A stretch of 64,000 nt of DNA from Flavobacteriaceae bacterium (lineage in GTDB: Bacteria; Bacteroidota; Bacteroidia; Flavobacteriales; Flavobacteriaceae), in the NCBI GenBank assembly GCA_947453885.1, contig CANGIF010000002.1:1-64000 (forward strand), written 5' to 3'. Made by a program: the position numbers and the translations under genes. Below, one piece after another: positions 1 through 8,914 of the stretch (position 1 is the stretch's first letter; each line of letters begins with the position of its first letter). The notes beneath the pieces are model-generated. The model saw nothing but the letters and a program-made list of their open reading frames with translations, was not told the DNA's origin and did no database searches.

Positions 1-866
1 GAACTATTTTTATTTATCTCAGTTAAAAACGATAAAAAATAGGCTCCTTTTTCTCCTTTACTATCATTTTCTTGAACAACTTTTTTACCTTTTCTAAAAG
101 ATGAAAGTTGAGCAGAAGAAAGCAAATACAAAGGATTTTCAATACCTAAAGACCATGCAATATTAGCTTTTAATGCTTCACTAGGTTCTGCTTTATCTAC
201 AATTATTGCACTTAAAGCAAAAATACCTAAACCACTTTTTGAATGAATTTCACTTCTTTTGTATGCATCTACTAAATTACTTGTTGTAGCTTGTAAATCA
301 CTACTTACACCTTGGGGCATAATGTTTTGAATACCGTCTAAAACAGTAATAGAATAGTTTATATCTGAATTATTGATAAGTTCCGATTTCTTTACAAAGC
401 CAAATTTATTACTTGAATTCCAATGATAACGAAAAGTCAATTTAAGATCATTATGGATCTCTTCAAATATTACTTTGTTTCCGTATAAGTTTTTGTATAA
501 ATTTCTAGTAATTGAATATTTATCATTAAATCGCTCTGAAAAAGGTTCCCACATTTCCGTATTATTTTCAAAATGAATTTGAAAAATAGATTTACTTCCT
601 GTAATATCTACAGATTCTGTAATCTTATCATCTGTATAATATGGAAATAATGCAAACTCAGCATTTTTTCTTCCTGCTGATAGCCCACCATTACTTGATA
701 TAAACATCCAGTGATTGGAATCGCTTACAATACTCATAAAAAAGGGACGCATGGAATCTGAATTGGCAATTTTATAATATTCTTCACCATCCATTACAAC
801 CATTTCCATGACAATTGATTTGGAATCTATTTCATTTTCAGCAACTATGACTTGACTACTATTCAT
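1..866 (-). CDS. probable beta-1,3-glucan phosphorylase (GH149-like), N-terminal part, cut by window edge
   Basis: Open reading frame of 288 codons that starts with ATG at 866 and runs off the left edge without a stop. The visible part has no signal peptide, so a cytoplasmic enzyme is likely. It contains the stretches SDSMRPFFMSIVSDSNHW, NGGLSAGRKNAEFALFPYYT and LDGIQNIMPQGV. I recognise these from large (about 1,100 aa or more) Bacteroidota proteins, often labelled cellobiose phosphorylase, that I associate with GH149 beta-1,3-oligoglucan phosphorylases. That assignment is from memory and the catalytic half is outside the window. It is the last visible gene of a minus-strand series with a GH16 laminarinase, a glycan-binding lipoprotein and a glycosidase-barrel protein. 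A phosphorylase that salvages imported laminarin oligosaccharides fits that setting. The reading frame is certain; the function is tentative. Confidence 0.5.
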   Translation of the reverse strand, partial: MNSSQVIVAENEIDSKSIVMEMVVMDGEEYYKIANSDSMRPFFMSIVSDSNHWMFISSNGGLSAGRKNAEFALFPYYTDDKITESVDITGSKSIFQIHFENNTEMWEPFSERFNDKYSITRNLYKNLYGNKVIFEEIHNDLKLTFRYHWNSSNKFGFVKKSELINNSDINYSITVLDGIQNIMPQGVSSDLQATTSNLVDAYKRSEIHSKSGLGIFALSAIIVDKAEPSEALKANIAWSLGIENPLYLLSSAQLSSFRKGKKVVQENDSKGEKGAYFLSFLTEINKNS

Positions 867-979
867 GATTTAATTGTGCTTTTATTGTATATTTATTTTT
901 AGGCAATTATTAAAATAATTTAATTTAAGCAAGGTTGAAAAAAAATTAATTGAATATAAGCTATTTTATTTACAGAAAA

Positions 980-1795
980 TTAATTATAAACTCTTACATA
1001 ATCAACCAACATTGATTGTGGAAAAATAGTTTCACTATTTGGTGAACCAACATAACTCCCACCAACCGCAAGATTAATAATAATATAAAATGGATGATCA
1101 AAAACCCATTGGCCTGTTACTTTTTCAGGTGTAATTTGGTTATACAAAACATCATCAACATAATAATTTATATAGTTTTCGCCCCATTCAATTCCAAAAA
1201 TATGGAAATCAGTATCAAACCTAGCATTGGGAATTGTATAAGCTTTAGTAATTGATGCTCCACCAGCATATCCCGGCCCATGGACTGTTCCGTTTGTTAC
1301 TGAAGGTGCTTGACCTCTAAATTCCATTATATCAATTTCGCCACATTGAGGCCAAAATGCTGTATCACTATTGTCACCTAATAACCAAAATGCAGGCCAC
1401 ATTCCTTGACCATACGGCATTTTTATTCTTGCTTCAAAACGACCGTGTTTTTGAGCAAATTTACCTTTAGTAACTATTCTTCCTGATGTATATCCTGAAC
1501 CCAAATAAGATTCTTTTATAGCAGTAATTTTTAACATTCCATTTTCAACTGTAACATTTTGTGGTCTTGAAGTATAATATTCTAATTCATTATTCCCCCA
1601 TCCGTTTGAACCTGTTCCAATATCATAGCTCCAAATAGCACTATTTAGTGAACCGTTCGTATCAAATTCATCGCTCATGACTAAATTAGTCATTGTTGTT
1701 ACTGTTTGCTTTTCATTTGTAGAGCAACTCAATAGTGCTGATAATGAACAAACAGCTATAATTTTCTTTGCACTTATTTTATTTATAAAACTCAT
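980..1795 (-). CDS. GH16 family endo-beta-1,3-glucanase (laminarinase-like) lipoprotein
   Basis: 271 aa. The N-terminus is a lipoprotein signal with a lipobox ending at Cys24 (LLSC), so the enzyme should be anchored at the cell envelope. The GH16 jelly-roll domain fills the rest. The catalytic signature EIDIME is present, with nucleophile E153, D155 and acid/base E158. WPAFWLLG just before it and the C-terminal VDYVRVYN are also typical of bacterial laminarinases. The family cleaves internal beta-1,3 (or mixed beta-1,3/1,4) glucan bonds. It lies 38 bp downstream of the glycan-binding lipoprotein gene and probably shares its transcript. The family assignment is firm; laminarin as substrate is inferred from the EIDIME form and the neighbours. 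Confidence 0.9.
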   Translation of the reverse strand: MSFINKISAKKIIAVCSLSALLSCSTNEKQTVTTMTNLVMSDEFDTNGSLNSAIWSYDIGTGSNGWGNNELEYYTSRPQNVTVENGMLKITAIKESYLGSGYTSGRIVTKGKFAQKHGRFEARIKMPYGQGMWPAFWLLGDNSDTAFWPQCGEIDIMEFRGQAPSVTNGTVHGPGYAGGASITKAYTIPNARFDTDFHIFGIEWGENYINYYVDDVLYNQITPEKVTGQWVFDHPFYIIINLAVGGSYVGSPNSETIFPQSMLVDYVRVYN

Positions 1796-1833
1796 AATAC
1801 TACATTTTTTTAAAAAATTAATTTAGTGAAGGA

Positions 1834-3234
1834 TTAGTTATGAAGAAAAATATTATCAACTAATACATCCGTAATTCCTGAAGCAGAAACTAAAACTACT
1901 TGAGCTAAATGTTTCCGATTTATTAATCCTGTAAAATTTGATAAAGGAACGTCAAAACTTACCCAATTTTGACTTGCCAAGTTGGCACTATTAAGTGCTA
2001 ATTCATATTCTGAATCGTCACCGCCTCCATAAACTCCATTTGCTCCAAAATCAGCCAATTTAACATGAATTGAATTTCTTAGCCCTGTTGTGTTTTGAAC
2101 TTGTATATCTATATGAAAATATGTCATAAGTGAAGCATTTATTGTAGGTTGTGAAAATTGAATTCCAACATAATTTAATTGAGTATATTTTATAATATCA
2201 TCTCCATTAATATGAATATCATCTTGACCTTGAGTCGTTGAACCACCCCAATAGCCGTTGTATGTATCTACAGGAACATTTGTATAATGATTGCTAAATA
2301 TTGAAATTACATTTGCAGCATTTGGTGTTGGTGTAGGTGCTGGTGTAAATACCCCTAAAGAATTAAGTGTAAGAGATCCTGTTGCTGTAATACCTCCTAA
2401 AGTAGCACTAATTACTGCAGTACCAGAACCTACAATAGATACAGCTCCTAGCTCACTTACTGTCGCAACATTTGTATTTGAAGACTTAAACGTATAATAA
2501 CTTGGTGCCACTGATACCGTTTTATTTTCTCCTGAAACTAAATTAAAAGTTTCTGTTAATCCAGTTAATGTTATATTAGAACCAATAAAAGTTTGTTGAG
2601 TTGTATCAACACCATCTAAAATTGAAGGCATTGGATGTGCAATAGTTCCTAAACGTTCGTATTTAACTTCATCAATCCAAAAAGTATATCCATGACCGTC
2701 TTCTGGACCTTCAGAATACCAAAACATTCCTTTTTCTTTAATAAGTTTTGATGCGTCTGGAATTGGAATCGTAATTTTTTGCCAATTTGTACTTACACTA
2801 ACATTTTTTAATGTTACATTATATTTATTTAAACCAAAATCATTACCAAAACCTAATTCATTGATTGTTGCACCATGCGATGATTTTATCCAAAAAGTTA
2901 AGGCATCATAATCTGTTAAGTTTCTGCCTATTTGATCAATATAAACCCCACCAGCATATGTACCATTTGCATCACCAACTTCAGGAACATCAATCCTCAT
3001 AGACGCAGATCCTAAATACTTAACTTGTGTATCCACTGAAAATGCAGAATATTTTGATCCTCCAAATGCGCCATATCCTAAATTGGGACTGAAAGTATCA
3101 ATAAATACTTCCGGATTTTTAGAATATGTTGAAAGTACTGCATCATCAGTTAAATTTCTTTCACAACTAATACTAGTGAATATAGTCAATCCCAAAAGAA
3201 TTGAATTTTTTATTATGTTATTATTTATTTTCAT
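1834..3234 (-). CDS. carbohydrate-binding lipoprotein with an Ig-like (BIG2) domain
   Basis: 466 aa from the preferred ATG at 3234. An in-frame ATG at 3261 would overlap the upstream gene and push the signal peptide inward. The signal is lipoprotein-type (TSISC). Visible layout: an N-terminal beta-sandwich resembling a carbohydrate-binding module (about residues 35-195), a BIG2-like immunoglobulin fold with the typical SSNTNVATVSELGAVSIVGS pattern, a proline/threonine linker (TPAPTPTPN) and a second beta-sandwich ending in DNIFLHN. No catalytic motif is seen. This layout suggests a surface glycan-binding protein that hands glucan to the neighbouring hydrolases. The gene sits 16 bp after the glycosidase-barrel gene and 38 bp before the GH16 gene. 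The binding role is inferred from architecture and context. Confidence 0.65.
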   Translation of the reverse strand: MKINNNIIKNSILLGLTIFTSISCERNLTDDAVLSTYSKNPEVFIDTFSPNLGYGAFGGSKYSAFSVDTQVKYLGSASMRIDVPEVGDANGTYAGGVYIDQIGRNLTDYDALTFWIKSSHGATINELGFGNDFGLNKYNVTLKNVSVSTNWQKITIPIPDASKLIKEKGMFWYSEGPEDGHGYTFWIDEVKYERLGTIAHPMPSILDGVDTTQQTFIGSNITLTGLTETFNLVSGENKTVSVAPSYYTFKSSNTNVATVSELGAVSIVGSGTAVISATLGGITATGSLTLNSLGVFTPAPTPTPNAANVISIFSNHYTNVPVDTYNGYWGGSTTQGQDDIHINGDDIIKYTQLNYVGIQFSQPTINASLMTYFHIDIQVQNTTGLRNSIHVKLADFGANGVYGGGDDSEYELALNSANLASQNWVSFDVPLSNFTGLINRKHLAQVVLVSASGITDVLVDNIFLHN

Positions 3235-3250
3235 GATATTTTTTTTAAAT

Positions 3251-6200
3251 TTATTTTCCAATATTTATGTGAACATAGGTTCTAATTTCCCATTCAGTAC
3301 CATTTTTAAATCCTACTGGACTTATAATTGGTTCTGTCGAAAACATATTAGCTGTTTGATTTGGAGAATATCTAGGAGAATATTGATCCAAAGATCGCCA
3401 AGTTCCCATAATTCCTATTTTAGTACTTGGTAAAATAAACCAACCTGGTTTTCCAATAGATGTCGATAAATCTAAAATTAATTGAACTGGATAAGTTAAA
3501 TTAAAATCTTTGTGATAATCATAAGGACCCCAGTCATTTAATTTAAACGAATGTGTTAATTTAACTTTTTTATACACTAATCTTATATCTCCACCTTTGC
3601 GTTCTATTAGTCGTTGATTACTTCCATTAGTTTGAGCATTCCCAAAATAAAAATTAGCTATAAAACCTAAATCTGGAGTTAATTTTGAAACAATTCTTGT
3701 GTTCGATTCCCATAAATCATGTGCTGGAGCTGAATTTGCAAATGCAAATGAAGTACGATTACTTAAGAAACCAATTGCTGCATCTTGAGTTGTTGGAAGA
3801 TGACGGAAAACAAAATCTGAACTAATTGCAAATCTAGCATCTTCAGCCATATCATTATCCCATTCGTACATCCATGTAGCTGGAGTTGGATCATAAGTCA
3901 ACAATAATTCTCCCGCTACTGTTTCTCTATTTGCTCTAACAGCAAAAGGATCAGTAACGATGTTTCTCAATCTTCCTGGTGCGTTAACATCGTTTGGCAT
4001 TGCTCCTACTATAGGTTTTTGCCATAAAAAGTTTGGTGCAATTTGAAAATTCCCAATGTTATAGGTTAAACCAGATAAAAAATTTGTTTGGTTTCCACTT
4101 CCACTGTCTTTTAATCTCCAACCCGTAAATGTTTTAGTATTATCAGCGCCACCATTTGCAACTAATCCCATAATTGCTCCTTGGGCATACATATTAAATT
4201 TTCCTAAAGAGAAAGTTATTTTTGCTTTTCCTCCCCAATTATCTTTTGCTGTAATTTTGTCATCATGAAATATGTAATTTCCTGAAGATCCATCAACATA
4301 TTGAAAAGTACGTCCATTTAAAGGCTGTCCACCCCAAATTCCACCAATTTCAAATCCAAATGCATGAACTTTTGTTTTTAAATGTAACGATAATCTTCTA
4401 GTCTTTGGAAGAGGAATAGCAATAGAAGTTGTTGCAGCTGAGGCATTATCTATATCTTCATGATAAACTGTAGTAGCATCAATTATTCCTATTTTACGTG
4501 AATATTTAAATAAAATTGCTGGATTAGCACCCCACCATAACTGTGGCCCGAATGCTGCTTTTAATCCACTAAGACTTTTTTTACCATCCATTTCAAAACC
4601 TGAAATTTCACCGTTGTAAATGTCGAAATTTGGACCATAATTGGCTTCCGGATAAATTCCAAAAAAGTCACCTTCATAACCCCAATGGTAGTGGTTCGTT
4701 CTATAAAAACCTCTTAAATCGAAATATTTTTCATTCCAACTGTATGATGATTTATACACTTGAACTCTGTTATTATCGTTTAGTGTAACATTACCATTAT
4801 CTGAATTTACAGTTTGAGTTCTACCTCTATTTTCATAAAAAATTTCATTAATTGGGTTATCAGCAACATGCCCCAAAATATTAACGTTTACATCAACTTT
4901 CATATTTGGTGCTGGATTACCTTCTACTCCAATATAATAAGATTGCATTTGATCAAATCCTACTTTATTTGGATACGATGTAGAAGTTGAACTTGCAACT
5001 GTAGGTGTTGAAAGTAAACTTCCTCCCGTATTAAAAGTTGTAAACTCAGCTCTTAAATTACTAATTTTTAACATTTCACTACTGTTTGTTTCTAAACTAG
5101 CTTTGTCTCCACGTGCTTTTAAAACAGCGTCCATAATTTGGATAGAATTAAAATAGTTAGCAACACTTTCTAAAGTTGTTCCTTTTTCATAAGGATTTGT
5201 ATTGTGTGCTTGTTTCAATATATAGTAAGCTGCTCTTGGAAATAATTCATATAAACCTCTAGAATTTACTGGACCTTTTGCACAAATACCAAACCATTCT
5301 TCATTCATATTATTTTCTCCTTTAACATAGTCACTAGTATAACCTCCATTTGACCAAGAAGCATTGTTATCATGAATATCTAAATTTTTTGTTTGACCGT
5401 ATTTCCACCATCCATCACTAAATTGAAAGGTAAACCCTCCTAATGAATTTCCTGCTTTACCAAGTCCAGCCGCATTTTCATAAATTTCTTTCCAATTGCC
5501 TAATAAAAAATAAGCTTGTGATTTTTGGTCTTCATGATTATCAATAGCATTAAAAGCATCAGCACCAAATTCTGAAAACAACATTGGTTTATCTAATTTT
5601 TCTTTAACTTGTTGAAAGGCATTATCAAAAGAAACACCTCTATACATATTTGTACCTAAAATGTCTATGTCTTTACATTCTTTAGCAATAATATCTAAGA
5701 ATAACAAATCTCCATTACAAATAGCAATAGGGTGAGATTTGTCTATTTTCTTCATTTCTAAAACGGCTTCATTAAATAATTTGTACAAATCATTGGCTCT
5801 TTTTGTAGATTTTCTATCTTGCAAAGGAATATTTTCTGTTTCTGCACCATCCCAAAATAAACCATAATTGTTTTCATTACCCAACAAGAATAAAAGTAAT
5901 CCTGGAGTATTTTTATACTCTTGAATCATATCTTCTGTTTCCTTCAAAAGTATTTTTTTAGTTTCAGGATTTGAATATTCCGTTATTGGAACCCAATTTC
6001 CTTTAATTGTCAAACCATATCTTCCAAATGAATGGTTAAGCATAGTATAAATACCGTATTTTTGATATATATAGGTTATCCACTTAGGTTGAATTCCTAC
6101 ATACTGTCTTATTGTATTAACTCCCATGTTTTTTAACAAACTCATTTCCGTATCAAGAGCTGCTCTAATTACTTCGTCAGATTGTTTCCATAAACTGTAA

Positions 6201-6376
6201 TTGTAATTTGTTCCAATTGGATCATACGCCCAGTTCATACCATTGATGAAAAATGGTTTGTCGTTAACAATAAGTTTTGTTCCTTGATCAGTTTTAAGTA
6301 ATGATACTTTGTCAGATTGTGCATACGTTTTTGGCGATAAACACCAAATGAATAGCAATAAAAATAATTTTTTCAT
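3251..6376 (-). CDS. glycoside hydrolase (GH2-like TIM barrel) fused to a predicted outer-membrane beta-barrel
   Basis: 1,041 aa. A signal peptide is followed by a cut after about Ala19. Residues about 25-400 form a clan-A TIM barrel: LLGNENNYGLFW carries the likely acid/base E168 and LFSEFG the likely nucleophile E269, as in GH2 C-terminal domains. From about residue 440 to the end the protein is a long series of amphipathic beta-strands with aromatic girdles (for example KFNMYAQGAIMGLVA and FQIAPNFLWQKPIVGAM). It finishes with EWEIRTYVHINIGK, which looks like the last strand of an outer-membrane barrel. The combination would place a glycosidase on an outer-membrane anchor or pore. It is grouped with a GH16 enzyme and a glycan-binding lipoprotein, so a beta-glucan substrate is likely. 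The exact GH family and the barrel prediction are unverified. Confidence 0.7.
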   Translation of the reverse strand: MKKLFLLLFIWCLSPKTYAQSDKVSLLKTDQGTKLIVNDKPFFINGMNWAYDPIGTNYNYSLWKQSDEVIRAALDTEMSLLKNMGVNTIRQYVGIQPKWITYIYQKYGIYTMLNHSFGRYGLTIKGNWVPITEYSNPETKKILLKETEDMIQEYKNTPGLLLFLLGNENNYGLFWDGAETENIPLQDRKSTKRANDLYKLFNEAVLEMKKIDKSHPIAICNGDLLFLDIIAKECKDIDILGTNMYRGVSFDNAFQQVKEKLDKPMLFSEFGADAFNAIDNHEDQKSQAYFLLGNWKEIYENAAGLGKAGNSLGGFTFQFSDGWWKYGQTKNLDIHDNNASWSNGGYTSDYVKGENNMNEEWFGICAKGPVNSRGLYELFPRAAYYILKQAHNTNPYEKGTTLESVANYFNSIQIMDAVLKARGDKASLETNSSEMLKISNLRAEFTTFNTGGSLLSTPTVASSTSTSYPNKVGFDQMQSYYIGVEGNPAPNMKVDVNVNILGHVADNPINEIFYENRGRTQTVNSDNGNVTLNDNNRVQVYKSSYSWNEKYFDLRGFYRTNHYHWGYEGDFFGIYPEANYGPNFDIYNGEISGFEMDGKKSLSGLKAAFGPQLWWGANPAILFKYSRKIGIIDATTVYHEDIDNASAATTSIAIPLPKTRRLSLHLKTKVHAFGFEIGGIWGGQPLNGRTFQYVDGSSGNYIFHDDKITAKDNWGGKAKITFSLGKFNMYAQGAIMGLVANGGADNTKTFTGWRLKDSGSGNQTNFLSGLTYNIGNFQIAPNFLWQKPIVGAMPNDVNAPGRLRNIVTDPFAVRANRETVAGELLLTYDPTPATWMYEWDNDMAEDARFAISSDFVFRHLPTTQDAAIGFLSNRTSFAFANSAPAHDLWESNTRIVSKLTPDLGFIANFYFGNAQTNGSNQRLIERKGGDIRLVYKKVKLTHSFKLNDWGPYDYHKDFNLTYPVQLILDLSTSIGKPGWFILPSTKIGIMGTWRSLDQYSPRYSPNQTANMFSTEPIISPVGFKNGTEWEIRTYVHINIGK

Positions 6377-6769
6377 GTAATTAATATACTTTAAAATTGA
6401 AAATAATTTGTAAGCCCTACTCTTATATAATTCATGTTACGCAATTATGGTACTAAATAACTGTCAAAACTAAATTTAAGAATATGTGCTTTTTGTTTTT
6501 ATAAAAATAATATTAAAATTCAAAAAATAACCAATTGTAACCACAACAAAAAACATACATTCGGATTGAAATCTGATTTAACATTAGTTTTTAATTTTTA
6601 TAACATAATATTAATAAGCTGTTAGAAACAATTTACATGAAATTTCACCAACCGATAAAAATGCTAAAATTACTTTTGATGTAGTTATGTATAGGTTATT
6701 TTTAAAAATATGTTATGTTTAAAAGATTATTTATTACATTTTCTGAGTCTAAATTCTAAATTTGTACGC

Positions 6770-6783
6770 AAACGTTATCGTTT
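6770..6783. promoter_or_regulatory. operator-like palindrome, LacI-type in appearance
   Basis: AAACGTTATCGTTT is symmetric except for its two central bases (arms AAACG and CGTTT). It lies about 390 bp upstream of the glycosidase-barrel gene. CG-centred palindromes with A and T flanks are typical of LacI/GalR-family operators, which often control sugar genes. No LacI gene is in the window, so this is only a candidate. Confidence 0.3.
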
Positions 6784-7067
6784 AAACTACACTTTTTATA
6801 TAAAAATTGAAAAACAGAAAGACAAATTCAATTAAAATACTTTTACATTTAGTTTTACAAAATTTCATTAAATGAGTACTTTTAATAATTACTATCCTTT
6901 TTTTTAGCATGTATAATTAATTGGTGTAAAAAAAATACTTATCATAATAAAAACCAAAAAAAAATAGAAAATTAAAAGAAACCCTTTTACACAATCAATA
7001 CTTTTTAAACTGCATTTATTCCGAAAAAAAAGAATAGATAACACTATCCTTAAAAAAACTAATCAAA

Positions 7068-7104
7068 CTATTTACATAAAAATAATTTTATTTTCTGTAA
7101 ATAG
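7068..7104 (-). terminator. AT-rich hairpin after the GH13 amylase gene, possible terminator
   Basis: Outer arms CTATTTACA and TGTAAATAG pair perfectly over 9 bp. Inner arms AAAATAA and TTATTTT extend the stem around a two-base TT centre. It begins 57 bp past the amylase stop codon in the direction of transcription. It lacks a GC core, so it could equally be a protein-binding palindrome. Confidence 0.35.
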
Positions 7105-7161
7105 CTCGATTAAACTATAAAAATAATACAACATTGTAAACAACTGAATTTTTGGATAACT

Positions 7162-8526
7162 TTATTTAACTAAAATCAAATAATCCCAAGGTTGTAAAGT
7201 CAAACTATCAATGCCTTTTAATGTATAAACTTGGCCTGAAAAAAGTTCTTTATAGGTTCCTTTTTCATATTTAAAATTTAGTTTTACAGTCACTACTTCG
7301 TTACTAAAGTTCAATATAGAAATTATTTTATCATTGTCTTTTTCTCTTGAAAAGGAAATGATTTTATCCATTTTGTCGCTATAAATCCGTACCATTGCAC
7401 CACCAAAATCTCCGTTCCAAAGAGCGTGATTTTTATGTTTTAATTCAAAAAGTTTAGTGAATAAAGCTGCATAAGGAAATGCATTCCACTCAATTTCATC
7501 TTTATCAAAAAACTTTAACGATCGGTCTAATCCTGCTTCTTGTCCGCTATAAACCAGCGGCATTCCGTTAATTACGTTTGAAAAAACAATTGCGGTTTTT
7601 AGACCAGCACCAAAATTTTTCATCGGCGTTCCGTTCCAAGAATTCATATCGTGATTATCTGTAAAAGTCATTCTATAACCATTGCTTGGAAAAGCGTTTT
7701 GGTCGTGCGCCATATATTCTACTAAACCACCAATGCCTTTATTATTAGTAGTAGCATCTTTCATTTTGTCAAACAACGTCCATGAATACGTCATATCAAA
7801 CGCTTTTTTGTGCAAATCTCTTGACTCCCATTCCGCCAACATAAACACGGGTTTGATTGCATCTAATTCGGAACGGACATTCTCCCAAAAATCAACAGGA
7901 ATAAAACCCGCCACATCGCAGCGGTAGCCGTCTATATTAAAATCTTTTACCCAATACTTCATAGCATTGGTCATAAAGTGTCGCATGTCGGGTTGATTAT
8001 AATCAAAATCTACTACATCGTCCCAATCGTACCAAGTGGTTGGCTGAAAATTCCCTTCCTTATTTTTGGTGTACCAATTGGGGTGTTTTTGTGTCAATTC
8101 GTTATCCCAAGCAGAATGATTAGCAACCCAGTCCAAAATAACATGCATGCCCATAGTATGAATTGTACTAACTAAATGCTTAAAATCTTCCTTATTACCA
8201 TATTCTGGATTGATTTCATAATAATCCTTAACCGAATATTCGCTACCTAAAGTTCCTTTTCTATGCTTCACACCAATTGGGTTGATGGGCATCAACCAAA
8301 TAATGTCAATTCCCATGGCTTTTAATCGTGGTAAATGCTTTTCAAAAGCTTTAAACGTGCCTTCTTTCGTAAATTGACGTACATTCACCTCATATAGCGT
8401 GGCACTTTTGCTCCACTCCGGATGTTGTAATTCTACATAAGGTTTGGTTTGGTAGCGCGCTAAATCGTCTTTTTTACATTGCACAAAAAAGAACGACAAG
8501 CCGAGAAGTAAAAATATTTTTTTCAT
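7162..8526 (-). CDS. GH13 alpha-amylase family lipoprotein
   Basis: 454 aa. Lipoprotein signal with Cys17 (FVQC). The four conserved GH13 regions are all visible: LDWVANHS (131-138), GYRCDVAGF with nucleophile D204, FMLAEWES with acid/base E232, and FTDNHDMNS with transition-state D293. The (beta/alpha)8 barrel is followed by a short all-beta C-terminal domain ending at about residue 454. The family hydrolyses alpha-1,4-glucan bonds. The lipid anchor puts it in the envelope, as for SusG-like or periplasmic amylases. A -7-like TATATTTG (reverse of 8548-8555) lies 22 bases upstream of the start without a clear -33 partner. It is separated by 785 bp from the next minus-strand gene, so it may be its own transcription unit. 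Confidence 0.9.
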   Translation of the reverse strand: MKKIFLLLGLSFFFVQCKKDDLARYQTKPYVELQHPEWSKSATLYEVNVRQFTKEGTFKAFEKHLPRLKAMGIDIIWLMPINPIGVKHRKGTLGSEYSVKDYYEINPEYGNKEDFKHLVSTIHTMGMHVILDWVANHSAWDNELTQKHPNWYTKNKEGNFQPTTWYDWDDVVDFDYNQPDMRHFMTNAMKYWVKDFNIDGYRCDVAGFIPVDFWENVRSELDAIKPVFMLAEWESRDLHKKAFDMTYSWTLFDKMKDATTNNKGIGGLVEYMAHDQNAFPSNGYRMTFTDNHDMNSWNGTPMKNFGAGLKTAIVFSNVINGMPLVYSGQEAGLDRSLKFFDKDEIEWNAFPYAALFTKLFELKHKNHALWNGDFGGAMVRIYSDKMDKIISFSREKDNDKIISILNFSNEVVTVKLNFKYEKGTYKELFSGQVYTLKGIDSLTLQPWDYLILVK

Positions 8527-8833
8527 GAATTAAAAGATTTATAACTTCAAATATAGAAAAAATCTTTTCTATAGTAGAAAAATGATTTTGAAATCTTAGC
8601 TAATTGATGACATTAAGTTAAAAACGGAACCAGTCTATTAATACGAATTTATTAGTCAGATTCAAGATGAAAAAAAATACGATTGGTTTTCAAAATTCCG
8701 ATTTTTATACTTTCAAACGGTACATAACTCTAAATAAAAGCAAGCAATTAAGCTAGTTACCTTCAAAAATGTTGCTTATTCAACTTGCAATGCTTTATTT
8801 ACCCATTCATTCCTGCATTGTCGTTGTTTTTAA
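8527..8833. other. divergent intergenic region, little content seen
   Basis: Region between the amylase gene (minus) and yebC (plus). Apart from the possible amylase -7 element near 8548-8555 I see no gene, repeat or strong hairpin. Confidence 0.5.
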
Positions 8834-8864
8834 TTGGATTTAAAAAGAAATAATTTTAAATTTG
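8834..8864 (+). promoter_or_regulatory. promoter of yebC (Bacteroidota consensus)
   Basis: TTG at 8834-8836 and TAAATTTG at 8857-8864 are separated by 20 bp, matching the Flavobacterium consensus TTG-N17-23-TAnnTTTG. The yebC ATG is 50 bases downstream. Confidence 0.7.
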
Positions 8865-8914
8865 CCAACATAAGAAAATGATCAATTTATATAAAATAAA
8901 AACCATACATTAAA

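Larger units (their letters stand above)
6377..7161. other. 785-bp intergenic region, no gene seen
   Basis: Very AT-rich stretch between two minus-strand glycoside hydrolase genes. No coding frame is convincing. It holds an operator-like palindrome (6770-6783) and a long AT-rich hairpin (7068-7104), listed separately. A possible minus-strand -7 element (TAGTTTTG, reverse of 6465-6472) has no matching -33 TTG, so the promoter of the downstream operon is not resolved. Confidence 0.6.

Noticed and set aside
6465..6472. Promoter -7 box for the glycosidase-barrel operon
   Set aside because: The octamer TAGTTTTG fits, but no TTG lies at the expected upstream distance, and chance matches are frequent in such AT-rich DNA.
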